A DNA stretch of 48,988 nucleotides from assembly GCA_934433135.1 (NCBI GenBank), contig CAKRZO010000026.1, positions 1-48,988 on the forward strand, written 5' to 3'. Shown in pieces: positions 25,258 to 34,515 of the stretch (the stretch's first letter is position 1; every line of letters starts with the position of its first letter). The notes under the pieces are model-generated. The model was not told where the DNA came from, made no database searches, and saw only the letters and a program-made list of their open reading frames with translations. A program made the position numbers and the translations under genes. The stretch comes from an uncultured Acetatifactor sp. Lineage in GTDB: Bacteria; Bacillota; Clostridia; Lachnospirales; Lachnospiraceae.

Positions 25258-25994
25258 TAGGAAAGGATCTCATATAAATAGGCATTTCCTTTTTTTCCTA
25301 CTCTTTTTACCAATTCCATATAATAGAGGATATTCAGAACAATGGAAGCTTTTTTTTCCGGAATATGCGCTTCTTTGCCAAATTCTTTTACCGTAAAAGG
25401 CTCGATAAGACAAGGCGGAATAAACTGCATATAGTCTTCCGCTCTTTGAATCGTTACTTCCTCTGTCATTTGAACCGGAATTCTGTCAAATCGACCGGCA
25501 CCTTTTTTTCGATCACGGCTCCATCCGTTTAACAGTTTATATTCTTCTACTTCCAAAAGAACCAGTCTGATATTCAGATTTGGTTCTTTTAAGAAGTTTT
25601 TTATTTTATACAGCTCCGGAAAAACATCATAAACTGTCCCTTTTCTCGGAGATTTTCTTTTCTGACTGAGTTCTCCGGTTGTTTCATCAACCCAGATCAG
25701 CCATTTTAATTCCGGAATCGGATAGACAATCGTCACCGGATAAAGGGGCAGAAAAACAGATAACTTTTTTCGCATACGGTTAAACTGACCGGTCTGAATC
25801 TCCATAATCTGTCCGTCATGATAAATATCCGCCACATAATTTTCAATGGGAATTTCCTGCCTGTCCTCCTCCGGTTCATAATAATTTTTCAGGATCGCAT
25901 GCAGCGTTTTTTCCCCGTATGTGCCGATTCCCAACCTCTGTCTGTCGATTCCCACAATCTTTTTTCGTGCTTCTTCAAAAGATTTTTCGTTCAT
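25254..25994 (-). CDS. Conserved clostridial protein of unknown function
   Basis: A 246-residue soluble protein. The N-terminal half contains GIGTYGEKTLHAILKNYYEP and then ENYVADIYHDGQIMEIQTG, where an Asp and an E-x-Q lie in the positions of a PD-(D/E)XK nuclease core; this is a pattern-level suggestion only. The region LPLYPVTIVYPI and the strand-rich middle fit an alpha-beta fold. The C-terminal ~60 residues look like a winged helix (PFTVKEFGKEAHIPEKKASIVLNILYYMELV). It is five bases downstream of the antiporter gene. I do not recognise an experimentally characterised homologue. Confidence 0.6.
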   Translation of the reverse strand: MNEKSFEEARKKIVGIDRQRLGIGTYGEKTLHAILKNYYEPEEDRQEIPIENYVADIYHDGQIMEIQTGQFNRMRKKLSVFLPLYPVTIVYPIPELKWLIWVDETTGELSQKRKSPRKGTVYDVFPELYKIKNFLKEPNLNIRLVLLEVEEYKLLNGWSRDRKKGAGRFDRIPVQMTEEVTIQRAEDYMQFIPPCLIEPFTVKEFGKEAHIPEKKASIVLNILYYMELVKRVGKKGNAYLYEILSY

Positions 25995-25998
25995 CCCT

Positions 25999-27192
25999 TT
26001 ACTTCTGTTTTTCAGGCTCGTTCATATGATCTGTTGCATACAATAACTTCAAAATAATGGGAGTAGTTATACTGGAAACAATAATCAGCAAAATCACCGC
26101 TGCAAAATAAACGGGACTGATCATTCCAACGGCAAGCCCCTTCTGGGACACAATCAAGGCAACTTCCCCCCTGGTCATCATGCCACAGCCGATTTTCAGG
26201 GAATCCTTCCGGGAAAACCGACACAAACAAGCCATAAGACCACAACCGATTATCTTGGTTATCATTGCTACCAGAACAAAGCAGATTGCAAACAGGATAA
26301 TTTCTCCATTGATATTATCAATACTGGTTTTCAACCCGATACTTGCAAAAAAGACTGGTCCGAATATCATATAAGAATTAATATCCATCTTCTCTGCAAT
26401 ATAATCCGAATCCCTGATTGAACACAGAATAATTCCGGCTACATAAGCTCCTGTGATATCGGCAATACCGAAGTACTTTTCCGCCACGTAGGCAAATGCC
26501 ATACACAAAGCAAGCCCCAGTATGGGAATTCTCCTGGTATGAGGATATCTTGCATCAAGCAGTTTAAAAATCTTATACAAAATAAATCCGATAATAATGG
26601 CAAAAACAAAAAACAATAAAGTAGACAAAACGACTTTTCCGGGATTGCTGTCCGGATTTTTAAAGCCGATTACAAAAGTAAGTACAATAATACCAAGCAC
26701 ATCATCAATTATAGCAGCGCTTAAAATCGTGGTACCTACCTTTCCCTTCAGCTTTCCCATTTCCTTAAGGGACTGTACGGTAATGCTTACACTGGTAGCA
26801 GTCATAATCACTCCGATGAAAACAGCCTCATAAAACTGATCCGACCCCCATGGCGACATTCCGTAAAATCCCATATAGAGCAAAGCTCCTCCGATTAACG
26901 GAACCATCACGCCGCAACAAGCAATCAGAAAAGCAACCGGTCCGGTTTTTAAAAGTTCTTTTAAATTCGTCTCAAGGCCGGCAGAAAACATTAAAAGAAC
27001 GACTCCTATTTCTGCCATCTGTACCAGAAAATCCGTCTGGTTGACAAGTCCCAGAACACTGGGACCGATCAACAGGCCGGCAATAATTTCTCCTACTACC
27101 TGGGGAGCTTTGCATTTTCTGGTTAAAATTCCGAATATCTTAGCAAATACAATAATAATAGCTAGATCCTTAAATATACTATATGCTTCCAT
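25999..27192 (-). CDS. Kef-type (CPA2) cation:proton antiporter
   Basis: About 397 residues from ATG 27192, with the 11-12 membrane spans and conserved motifs of CPA2 antiporters: PQVVGEIIAGLLIGPSVLGL, LLMFSAGLETNL, AAIIDDVLGIIVL and MTRGEVALIVSQKG. It lacks the cytosolic RCK/TrkA-N regulatory domain of KefB/C, so gating may be simpler. It likely exchanges Na+ or K+ for protons at the membrane. An in-frame upstream start (27225) would overlap the gyrA stop; MEAYSIF is the more natural N-terminus. It is co-oriented with gyrA and may be its distal co-transcript. Confidence 0.88.
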   Translation of the reverse strand: MEAYSIFKDLAIIIVFAKIFGILTRKCKAPQVVGEIIAGLLIGPSVLGLVNQTDFLVQMAEIGVVLLMFSAGLETNLKELLKTGPVAFLIACCGVMVPLIGGALLYMGFYGMSPWGSDQFYEAVFIGVIMTATSVSITVQSLKEMGKLKGKVGTTILSAAIIDDVLGIIVLTFVIGFKNPDSNPGKVVLSTLLFFVFAIIIGFILYKIFKLLDARYPHTRRIPILGLALCMAFAYVAEKYFGIADITGAYVAGIILCSIRDSDYIAEKMDINSYMIFGPVFFASIGLKTSIDNINGEIILFAICFVLVAMITKIIGCGLMACLCRFSRKDSLKIGCGMMTRGEVALIVSQKGLAVGMISPVYFAAVILLIIVSSITTPIILKLLYATDHMNEPEKQK

Positions 27193-27208
27193 TTTACTAT
27201 GCTTCTTT

Positions 27209-29734
27209 CTATTCTTCTTCCTCAATAATCACTTCATCCACCGAATCAAATTCCTGATTTCCATTGGATATTTTCTCACGTACTTTCGCTATCTGCGCTA
27301 CCGTAACACCATTTTCCAAATTAATCAGCTTTACTCCGGATGTAATTCTTCCAAGCCTGGAAATTTCAGATACCCGAAGCTGTATGATAATTCCTTCCGT
27401 TGTGATCATTAAGATTTCATTTTCATCTGTCACGGCTTTCACACCCATAACATCGCCGGTTTTTTCCGTAATTTTATAACACTTTAATCCTTTGCCGCCT
27501 CTCTTCTGAACCGCAAATTCTTTCATGGAGGTACGCTTGCCCATTCCATTTTCGGAAACAAACAAAAGATCTTCTCCCTGGCTGTTTAACTGCATTCCCA
27601 CAACCTCATCTTCCGGTTCCAGATTCATACCGATAACTCCCATAGAGCTTCTTCCGGTAGGCCGCACATCGGATTCAACAAACCGAATACACATACCTTG
27701 TCTGGTTACCAGGAAAATCTCACTGTCTTTTTCCGTGATTTTTACTTCGATCAATTCATCGTCATCCCGAAGAACAATCGCAGCAAGGCCGTTTTTGCGC
27801 ACATTACAATATTCCATCAGAGAGGTCTTCTTTACAATTCCCTTTCTGGTCACCATAAATAAATATTTATCGTCTCCGTACTCACTGATGGGAATCATAG
27901 CAGTTATTTTTTCTCCCGGCGACAGCTGCAGAAGATTGATGATAGCAGTTCCTCTGGCTGTTCTTCCGGCTTCCGGAATTTCATAGGCCTTAATCCGGTA
28001 TACTCTTCCCTGGTTGGTAAAGAAGTTCAGGTAATGATGAGTAGTGGTCATCAGGAGATCTTCAATGTAGTCATCCTCGATGGTCTGCATTCCCTTAATC
28101 CCCTTGCCTCCTCTGTTCTGTGCCTTAAAATTATCCACTGTCATACGCTTGATATAGCCAAGCCTTGTCATGGCAATAATGGTATTCTCCTTCGGCACCA
28201 GATCTTCCATGGAAATATCTAATTCATCATATCCTATGGAACTTCTCCTGTCATCGCCGTATTTGTCTGCTATGGCAGTCATCTCATTTTTTATCACACC
28301 CAAAAGCAGCTTTTCATCCGCAAGGATTGCCCTAAGTTCACCGATACGAACCTGCAGATCCCGATGCTCATTTTCAAGCTTTTCCCTTTCCAGACCGGTC
28401 AGCGCACGAAGACGCATGTCCACAATTGCCTGTGCCTGTGCATCCGACAATTCAAAGCGCTCCATCAATCTTTCTTTTGCAATCTGCGTGTTCTGGCTGC
28501 TCCGGATAATACTGATGACTTCGTCAATAAAATCAAGAGCTTTCAAAAGTCCCTGTAAAATATGATCTCTTTCTTCTGCTTTGTTCAGATCATATTTGGT
28601 TCTTCTGGTTACGACTTCTTCCTGATGTGCCAGATAATACTGCAGCATATCCAGAAGATTCATTACTTTCGGTTCGTTATTTACCAAAGCCAGCATAATC
28701 ACACCAAAAGTATCCTGCAGCTGGGTATGTTTATAAAGCTGATTTAAAATAACATTGGCATTGGCATCTCTTCTCAATTCAATGACAACCCTGACGCCTT
28801 CTCTGTTGGATTCATCGCGAATATCCGTGATACCGTCTATCTTTTTTAATTTTACCAGTTCCGCAATCTTCATGATCAGATTGGCTTTATTTACCATGTA
28901 GGGAAGTTCCGTTGCGATAATCTGTGTTTTCCCGTTCGGCAGAGTCTCAATATTGGTAAGCGCTCTGACTCTGATCTTGCCTCTTCCGGTACGGTATGCT
29001 TCCTCGCAGCCTCTCGTTCCCAGAATCATTCCTCCGGTAGGAAAATCCGGTGCCTTGATAATCGGCAGGATTTCTTCGATTGTGGTCTCTCTGTTTTCTT
29101 CGATACGGTTGTCGATAATCTTTGCAACCGCTTTTACCACTTCCCTTAAGTTATGCGGCGGAATATTAGTCGCCATACCTACCGCAATACCGGTGGTTCC
29201 GTTTACCAGAAGATTCGGGTAACGGCTTGGCAGCACAACCGGCTCCTTTTCCGTATCATCAAAGTTCGGAACGAAATCAACCGTATCCTTATTGATATCT
29301 GCTAAAAGCTCCATGGAAATCCGGCTGAGTCTTGCTTCCGTATAACGCATTGCCGCAGCACCGTCACCGTCCATGGAACCAAAGTTGCCGTGTCCGTCTA
29401 CCAGCGGATATCTTGTAGACCATTCCTGTGCCATATTCACCAGGGCACCGTAAATGGAACTGTCTCCATGGGGATGATATTTACCCATGGTATCACCGAC
29501 AATACGCGCACTTTTTCGATGCGGTTTATCGGGACCGTTGTTCAGCTCAATCATGGAATAGAGAACTCTTCTCTGAACAGGTTTCAAACCATCTCTTACA
29601 TCCGGAAGCGCTCTGGCTGCAATAACACTCATGGCGTAATCGATGTAAAAGGTTTCCATCCTCTCTTTCAGATCCACCACATGAATTTTATCGATTTCCT
29701 GCTCTCCCGGCTTATCAAAAATATCGTCGTTCAT
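27209..29734 (-). CDS. gyrA: DNA gyrase subunit A
   Basis: An 841-residue type II topoisomerase subunit that, with GyrB, introduces negative supercoils. The winged-helix/tower part carries the catalytic Tyr131 in AAMRYTEARL. The C-terminal beta-pinwheel contains the GyrA-box QKRGGKG and a related RGGKGIKG segment. In the quinolone-determining region the sequence is GDSSIYGALVN: Ser92 corresponds to E. coli Ser83 and Gly96 to Asp87. It lies 43 bases after gyrB on the same strand. The acidic C-terminal tail (VIIEEEE) is as in other clostridia. Confidence 0.97.
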   Translation of the reverse strand: MNDDIFDKPGEQEIDKIHVVDLKERMETFYIDYAMSVIAARALPDVRDGLKPVQRRVLYSMIELNNGPDKPHRKSARIVGDTMGKYHPHGDSSIYGALVNMAQEWSTRYPLVDGHGNFGSMDGDGAAAMRYTEARLSRISMELLADINKDTVDFVPNFDDTEKEPVVLPSRYPNLLVNGTTGIAVGMATNIPPHNLREVVKAVAKIIDNRIEENRETTIEEILPIIKAPDFPTGGMILGTRGCEEAYRTGRGKIRVRALTNIETLPNGKTQIIATELPYMVNKANLIMKIAELVKLKKIDGITDIRDESNREGVRVVIELRRDANANVILNQLYKHTQLQDTFGVIMLALVNNEPKVMNLLDMLQYYLAHQEEVVTRRTKYDLNKAEERDHILQGLLKALDFIDEVISIIRSSQNTQIAKERLMERFELSDAQAQAIVDMRLRALTGLEREKLENEHRDLQVRIGELRAILADEKLLLGVIKNEMTAIADKYGDDRRSSIGYDELDISMEDLVPKENTIIAMTRLGYIKRMTVDNFKAQNRGGKGIKGMQTIEDDYIEDLLMTTTHHYLNFFTNQGRVYRIKAYEIPEAGRTARGTAIINLLQLSPGEKITAMIPISEYGDDKYLFMVTRKGIVKKTSLMEYCNVRKNGLAAIVLRDDDELIEVKITEKDSEIFLVTRQGMCIRFVESDVRPTGRSSMGVIGMNLEPEDEVVGMQLNSQGEDLLFVSENGMGKRTSMKEFAVQKRGGKGLKCYKITEKTGDVMGVKAVTDENEILMITTEGIIIQLRVSEISRLGRITSGVKLINLENGVTVAQIAKVREKISNGNQEFDSVDEVIIEEEE

Positions 29735-29777
29735 ATCTTACCTCTTTTTTGATTTTTTTCTTTCTCCTGGTTCCTTA

Positions 29778-31736
29778 TCAAATATCCAAATTCTTTACAA
29801 ATCTGGCATTTTCTTCTATGAATTCTCTTCTGGGTTCTACTTTATCTCCCATCAGTGTGGTAAAAGTAAGATCGATTTCCGACTCCATTTCCTCATCATA
29901 ATTTACACGAAGGAGAACTCTTCTTTCCGGATCCATGGTAGTCTCCCAAAGCTGTTCGGCATCCATTTCTCCGAGTCCTTTATAACGCTGAATCTTATTA
30001 TTCTGATCCCTGCCTACTTCCTTTAAAATATCCTCCAGTTCTTCATCACTGTAGGCATACCATATTTTTTTATTTTTCTCAAGCTTATACAAAGGCGGTT
30101 TGGCAAGGTAAACATGACCTTCCTTAATAAGCTGCGGCATAAAACGATACAAAAAGGTAAGAAGCAAAGTACTGATATGGGCGCCGTCCACATCCGCATC
30201 CGTCATCAGAATGATTTTATGATAACGAAGCTTGGAAATATCAAAGTCATCATGGATTCCTGTTCCGAAAGCCGTAATCATGGCCTTGATTTCCGCATTG
30301 GCATAGATCTTGTCCAGTCTGGCCTTTTCCACATTCAGAATCTTTCCGCGCAAAGGAAGAATCGCCTGTGTTGCCCTGGCCCTTGCGGTCTTTGCACTTC
30401 CTCCCGCACTGTCTCCCTCTACGATATAAATTTCGCAGTTTTTAGGATCCTTGTCGGAACAGTCCGCCAGTTTTCCAGGTAATGCCATGCCATCCAAAGC
30501 CGTTTTTCTACGGGTAAGTTCTCTTGCCTTTCTGGCAGCTTCCCTTGCTCTCTGCGCCAAAATGGATTTTTCACAAATTGTCTTGGCTACAACCGGATTC
30601 TGCTCCAGATAGTAAGTAAGCTGCTCACTGACAACATTGTCAACGGCTCCCCTTGCTTCGGAATTTCCAAGCTTCTGCTTGGTCTGTCCTTCAAACTGGG
30701 GATCTTCTATTTTGACGCTGATAATTGCCGTCAATCCTTCCCGGATATCTTCCCCGGTAAGATTCGGTTCGCTGTCCTTTAAGAGTTTGGCACTTCTCGC
30801 ATAATCGTTAAAGGTCTTGGTCACCGCATTCCGGAATCCCTGAAGATGAGTTCCGCCTTCCGGCGTATTGATATTATTCACAAAACTGAATACACTCTCA
30901 TTATAGGAATCATTATGTTGGAAAGCAACTTCCACATAGACATTATTTTTACTTCCCTCAAAATAAAGAATATCTTCATAAAGAGGCATTTTACTCTTAT
31001 TCAGATAGCTTACGAATTCTTTGATTCCGCCTTCGTAGTGAAATTCAATGAAATTCTCATGTTCTTTATTTTCCGGCCTGACATCTTTTAAGATAATCTT
31101 CAATCCCTTGGTTAAAAATGCCATTTCCCGAAGCCTTATTTTTAAGACTTCAAATTCGAACACGGTAGTTTCCGTAAAAATCGTCTCATCCGGCAAAAAA
31201 GTAACCTTTGTCCCTGTCTTTTCCACAGGACAGGTTCCGATTTCTTTTAACGGATAGCAGACATGTCCTTTTTCATAACGCTGCTTATAAACTTTTCCGT
31301 CCTGACAGATCTCTACTTCCAGCCAGTCGGAAAGCGCGTTTACAACAGAAGCTCCCACACCATGCAGTCCGCCGGAGACTTTATAACCTCCTCCGCCGAA
31401 CTTACCGCCTGCATGAAGAATGGTAAACACCACCTCAACTGCAGGAATTCCCGCTTTGTGATTAATCCCTACCGGAATTCCGCGCCCGTTATCGGTTACG
31501 GTAACGGAATTGTCTTCGTTTATGGTTACTTCAATGGTATCGCAAAACCCGGCAAGCGCTTCATCCACCGCATTATCTACAATCTCATAAACAAGATGAT
31601 GCAGTCCTCTGCCGGAAGTGGTACCGATATACATTCCCGGTCTTTTTCTGACAGCTTCCAGGCCCTCCAGTATCTGAATCTGATCCGCTCCGTATTCATG
31701 CTCCACGGCTGTATTCATCAAATTTTCTTCACTCAT
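29778..31736 (-). CDS. gyrB: DNA gyrase subunit B
   Basis: 652 residues from the ATG at 31736 (MSEENLMNT), which overlaps the recF stop by eight bases; a longer in-frame start upstream would lie inside recF. The GHKL ATPase domain (VDNAVDEALAG, DNGRGIPVGI, GGLHGVGASVVNALS), transducer, TOPRIM domain (EGDSAGGSAK, LPLRGKILNVEKA, MTDADVDGAHI) and the C-terminal GyrA-contact region (RYKGLGEMDAEQLWETTMDP) are all present. It functions as A2B2 gyrase. Confidence 0.97.
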   Translation of the reverse strand: MSEENLMNTAVEHEYGADQIQILEGLEAVRKRPGMYIGTTSGRGLHHLVYEIVDNAVDEALAGFCDTIEVTINEDNSVTVTDNGRGIPVGINHKAGIPAVEVVFTILHAGGKFGGGGYKVSGGLHGVGASVVNALSDWLEVEICQDGKVYKQRYEKGHVCYPLKEIGTCPVEKTGTKVTFLPDETIFTETTVFEFEVLKIRLREMAFLTKGLKIILKDVRPENKEHENFIEFHYEGGIKEFVSYLNKSKMPLYEDILYFEGSKNNVYVEVAFQHNDSYNESVFSFVNNINTPEGGTHLQGFRNAVTKTFNDYARSAKLLKDSEPNLTGEDIREGLTAIISVKIEDPQFEGQTKQKLGNSEARGAVDNVVSEQLTYYLEQNPVVAKTICEKSILAQRAREAARKARELTRRKTALDGMALPGKLADCSDKDPKNCEIYIVEGDSAGGSAKTARARATQAILPLRGKILNVEKARLDKIYANAEIKAMITAFGTGIHDDFDISKLRYHKIILMTDADVDGAHISTLLLTFLYRFMPQLIKEGHVYLAKPPLYKLEKNKKIWYAYSDEELEDILKEVGRDQNNKIQRYKGLGEMDAEQLWETTMDPERRVLLRVNYDEEMESEIDLTFTTLMGDKVEPRREFIEENARFVKNLDI

Positions 31737-32841
31737 TACCCTGTTCCTTTCTGTCCGGCTGTACAATTTGAACCGTTCCGTTCTCCACCCGGAATACCCG
31801 ATTTATATCAAACCTGTTATTTACAAATTCTTCCAGACCGGTACAGGTAATGATGGTCTGAATATCCCCGATACTGTTTAACAGAATCTGCTGTCTCTTA
31901 CTGTCCAGTTCCGACAATACATCATCCAAAAGAAGCACAGGGCTGTCTTTGGTAATTTTCTTTACCAATTCAATTTCCGCAAGCTTTAACGAAAGCGCCG
32001 CCGTCCGTTGCTGGCCCTGGGACCCGAATTTACGCGCATCGATTCCGTTAATGAGAAAAAGAAAATCATCTCTGTGCGGTCCCTGGGAGGTTGTCTTAAG
32101 CTTCATATCTCTTTCCATAGCAGCCGCAAGCTTTCCTTCCAATTCCTCTTCCCCGGCATCCGGCTGGTAGACAACCCGAAGTTCTTCCTTCCCATCCGAA
32201 AGTTTTCTGTGAATGCCGGATAGTATTTCATTGAGCTGACCGATAAATTCCGTTCTCTTGGCAATCAGGCGGCAGCCATATTGCACCAGCTGCATATCCC
32301 ATACGGAAAGGGTCTCCCTTAATTCTCTTTTTTCCCACAGATCCTTTAAAAGCCTGTTTCTCTGATCGACAATCCGGTTATACTGGTTCAGATCGTGCAG
32401 ATAAACATTACTGAGCTGACACAATTCCATATCTACAAACCGTCTTCTTTCGGAAGGTCCGTTCTTAATAATTCCAAGATCCTCCGGAGAAAAGAAAACT
32501 GCATTGCAAAGTCCTAAAAGATCTGCCGCTTTTTTGATTTTCTGTCCGTCTATGGCAATTCCTTTGGAACCGTTTCTCCTCAAATGCATGTCCACCCGTG
32601 TGGTCACATGATCTTTTTCCAGATAAGTACGAATATGCGCTTCATTTTGATCAAAACGAATAATCTCCTTATCCTTGCTCCCTCTATGGGATTTTGTAGT
32701 GGCGGATACATAAACAGCTTCCAGAATATTGGTTTTTCCCTGAGCATTGTCCCCGTACAAAATGGTTACTCCCGGATCAAATTCGATGGAAAGCGTTTCA
32801 TAATTCCTGTAATTTGCAAGTTCTAACGACTGAATCCTCAT
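31729..32841 (-). CDS. recF: DNA replication/repair protein RecF
   Basis: A 370-residue SMC-like ATPase that loads RecA at gapped DNA together with RecO and RecR. Walker A is YGDNAQGKTN (residues ~30-39), the signature is GSQGQQRTAALSLKLAE and the Walker B region is SPVLLLDDVLSELD. The gene sits between the S4-domain gene and gyrB, the standard Firmicute order, with overlap to gyrB suggesting coupled translation. Confidence 0.96.
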   Translation of the reverse strand: MRIQSLELANYRNYETLSIEFDPGVTILYGDNAQGKTNILEAVYVSATTKSHRGSKDKEIIRFDQNEAHIRTYLEKDHVTTRVDMHLRRNGSKGIAIDGQKIKKAADLLGLCNAVFFSPEDLGIIKNGPSERRRFVDMELCQLSNVYLHDLNQYNRIVDQRNRLLKDLWEKRELRETLSVWDMQLVQYGCRLIAKRTEFIGQLNEILSGIHRKLSDGKEELRVVYQPDAGEEELEGKLAAAMERDMKLKTTSQGPHRDDFLFLINGIDARKFGSQGQQRTAALSLKLAEIELVKKITKDSPVLLLDDVLSELDSKRQQILLNSIGDIQTIITCTGLEEFVNNRFDINRVFRVENGTVQIVQPDRKEQGNE

Positions 32842-32871
32842 GTCTGTTTTATCCTCAACCTATATAACGAT

Positions 32872-33087
32872 TCAGACTGAACCTTTTATCTGAAACTGTT
32901 CACCCTTATACTCCACAAGATCTCCATCCTTCAGTTTCTTCCCTCTGCGCAATTCCTCTTCGCCGTTTACTCTTATCATTCCCTCCTGGATCATGACCTT
33001 GGCATCCACACCGCTTTCTGCCATTCCTGCCAGCTTCAAAGCCTGCCCCAACTTGATAAACTCGTCTTTAATCTGTATTGTCTTCAT
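32872..33087 (-). CDS. S4-domain RNA-binding protein (YaaA/RlbA-like)
   Basis: A 71-residue protein from the ATG at 33087, chosen for its GGAG-containing ribosome-binding site; the earlier in-frame start has none. The whole chain is one S4 domain: LGQALKLAGMAESGVDAKVMIQEGMIRVNGEEELRRGKKLKDGDLVEY. It is conserved between dnaN and recF in Firmicutes, where it is thought to bind RNA, probably in ribosome assembly; the target is unknown. Confidence 0.9.
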   Translation of the reverse strand: MKTIQIKDEFIKLGQALKLAGMAESGVDAKVMIQEGMIRVNGEEELRRGKKLKDGDLVEYKGEQFQIKGSV

Positions 33088-33136
33088 ATCTACTCCATTT
33101 GCAAAACCGCACTTTGTCATTTTTTCAAGGAAATTT

Positions 33137-34246
33137 TTAAGAGAAAGTACTAAAATTAACCGGAAGAATCAGGTAAATATAACTCTCTGACTGATTTTTG
33201 ATAAAGCAGGGGGCTTTGGGATTTACCATGTAAAGCTCCACTTCCTCATCATCAATGACACGCAGGGCGTCAATCAGGAATCTGGGATTAAAACCAATCA
33301 TCAGATCCTTTCCTGTCTTCTCTATCTCGATTTCCTCATCCATACTTCCCATATCGGAATGGATCTTAAGCTCCATGCTTTCATCCCCGATACTGATAAT
33401 AATCGGCCGTTTGTCACCTTCCTTAATGAGCAGGGTTGCTCTGTCAATACAGCTTAAAAACTCTTTTTTATTTACCTTGATTCTGGTCTCATAATCACTG
33501 GAAAGCATCTGATCAATGCGGAAGTATTCTCCTTCAATTAGGCGGGATACCATTACCGTACGGTCAAATTCAAAAATGACATGCTTTTCCGAAAAATAGA
33601 TCATAACGTCATTTTCCGCGCCGCCGGGCAAAATCTTACTGATTTCATTTAATGTCTTTCCCGGTACTACTACTTTTTTCGGAGCATAGTTTTCTTTTAA
33701 TTCGATTTTGCGAATGGAAATACGATGTCCGTCTAAGGATACCACTTTCAACAGATTACCGTTGATATCGAACAATTCACCGGTCATCAGTTTATTACTG
33801 TCATTATCCGAAATGGAGAAAATCGTCTGCCTTACCACTTCTTTCAAAGTAAACTGGCTTACTACAATGCATTCCTGCCTTTCGATCTCCGGAAGGTAGG
33901 AAAAATCCTCTCCTGATTTACCCATAATGTTAAATTTTGCTTTTTCACAGGTAATGGTCGTGTTATAAGAAGCATCTGTTTCAATCGAAATATCGCTGTC
34001 CGGAAGCCGCCTGACGATCTCTAAAAAGATCTTGGCATTTAAAGCGATCATTCCTTTTTCCGATATTTCACCGTCAATAACGGTCTCAATTCCCATCTCC
34101 ATGTCATTAGCCGTCAGTTTAATACAACCTGCCGTTGTATCCACCAGAATACATTCTAAGATCGGCATCGTCGTTTTATTGGGTACAGCTTTCGATACTA
34201 CCTGTACGCCATTCAGCAGATTTGCTTTTGAACATCTGATTTTCAT
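33137..34246 (-). CDS. dnaN: DNA polymerase III sliding clamp (beta subunit)
   Basis: A 369-residue clamp with three similar domains; it tethers DNA polymerase to DNA as a dimer. Typical segments are MKIRCSKANLLNGVQVVSKAV, the LTANDMEMGIET region, and a C-terminus of FLIDALRVIDDEEVELYMVNP then YIYLILPV forming the partner-binding pocket. AAAGGAG lies upstream of the ATG. It is separated from dnaA by 269 bases that contain two DnaA boxes. Confidence 0.97.
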   Translation of the reverse strand: MKIRCSKANLLNGVQVVSKAVPNKTTMPILECILVDTTAGCIKLTANDMEMGIETVIDGEISEKGMIALNAKIFLEIVRRLPDSDISIETDASYNTTITCEKAKFNIMGKSGEDFSYLPEIERQECIVVSQFTLKEVVRQTIFSISDNDSNKLMTGELFDINGNLLKVVSLDGHRISIRKIELKENYAPKKVVVPGKTLNEISKILPGGAENDVMIYFSEKHVIFEFDRTVMVSRLIEGEYFRIDQMLSSDYETRIKVNKKEFLSCIDRATLLIKEGDKRPIIISIGDESMELKIHSDMGSMDEEIEIEKTGKDLMIGFNPRFLIDALRVIDDEEVELYMVNPKAPCFIKNQSESYIYLILPVNFSTFS

Positions 34247-34515
34247 AAATGAGGCTCCTTTCTTTTTGCACGGATGTATTTTTCTGCTCGCGTGCGCCTA
34301 AGTTATTTATAAAGAACAAAATTCGTAATCTTAACCTTATAGGGTGTTAATAAGTGTAAAACCAATCCTATTATACTATTTTTCAGGCTAAAAGGGAATG
34401 GAAAAGATGTGAATTCTTTCTCATTTTACTGAGGAAAATTATAAACTTATTCACATCCCCTTTTAAGTCCCTTTTGGAAACCCTGATTTATAAACAGGAA
34501 AACTGTGGATAACTC
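34247..34515. promoter_or_regulatory. dnaA-dnaN intergenic region with DnaA boxes
   Basis: This 269-base AT-rich gap contains a TTATTCACA box (34447-34455) and a perfect box TGTGGATAA on the reverse strand (34504-34512). TATAAT-like sequences on the minus strand near 34355-34380 could form a dnaN promoter, but no convincing -35 is present. It could be a secondary origin-binding or autoregulatory region. Confidence 0.6.
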
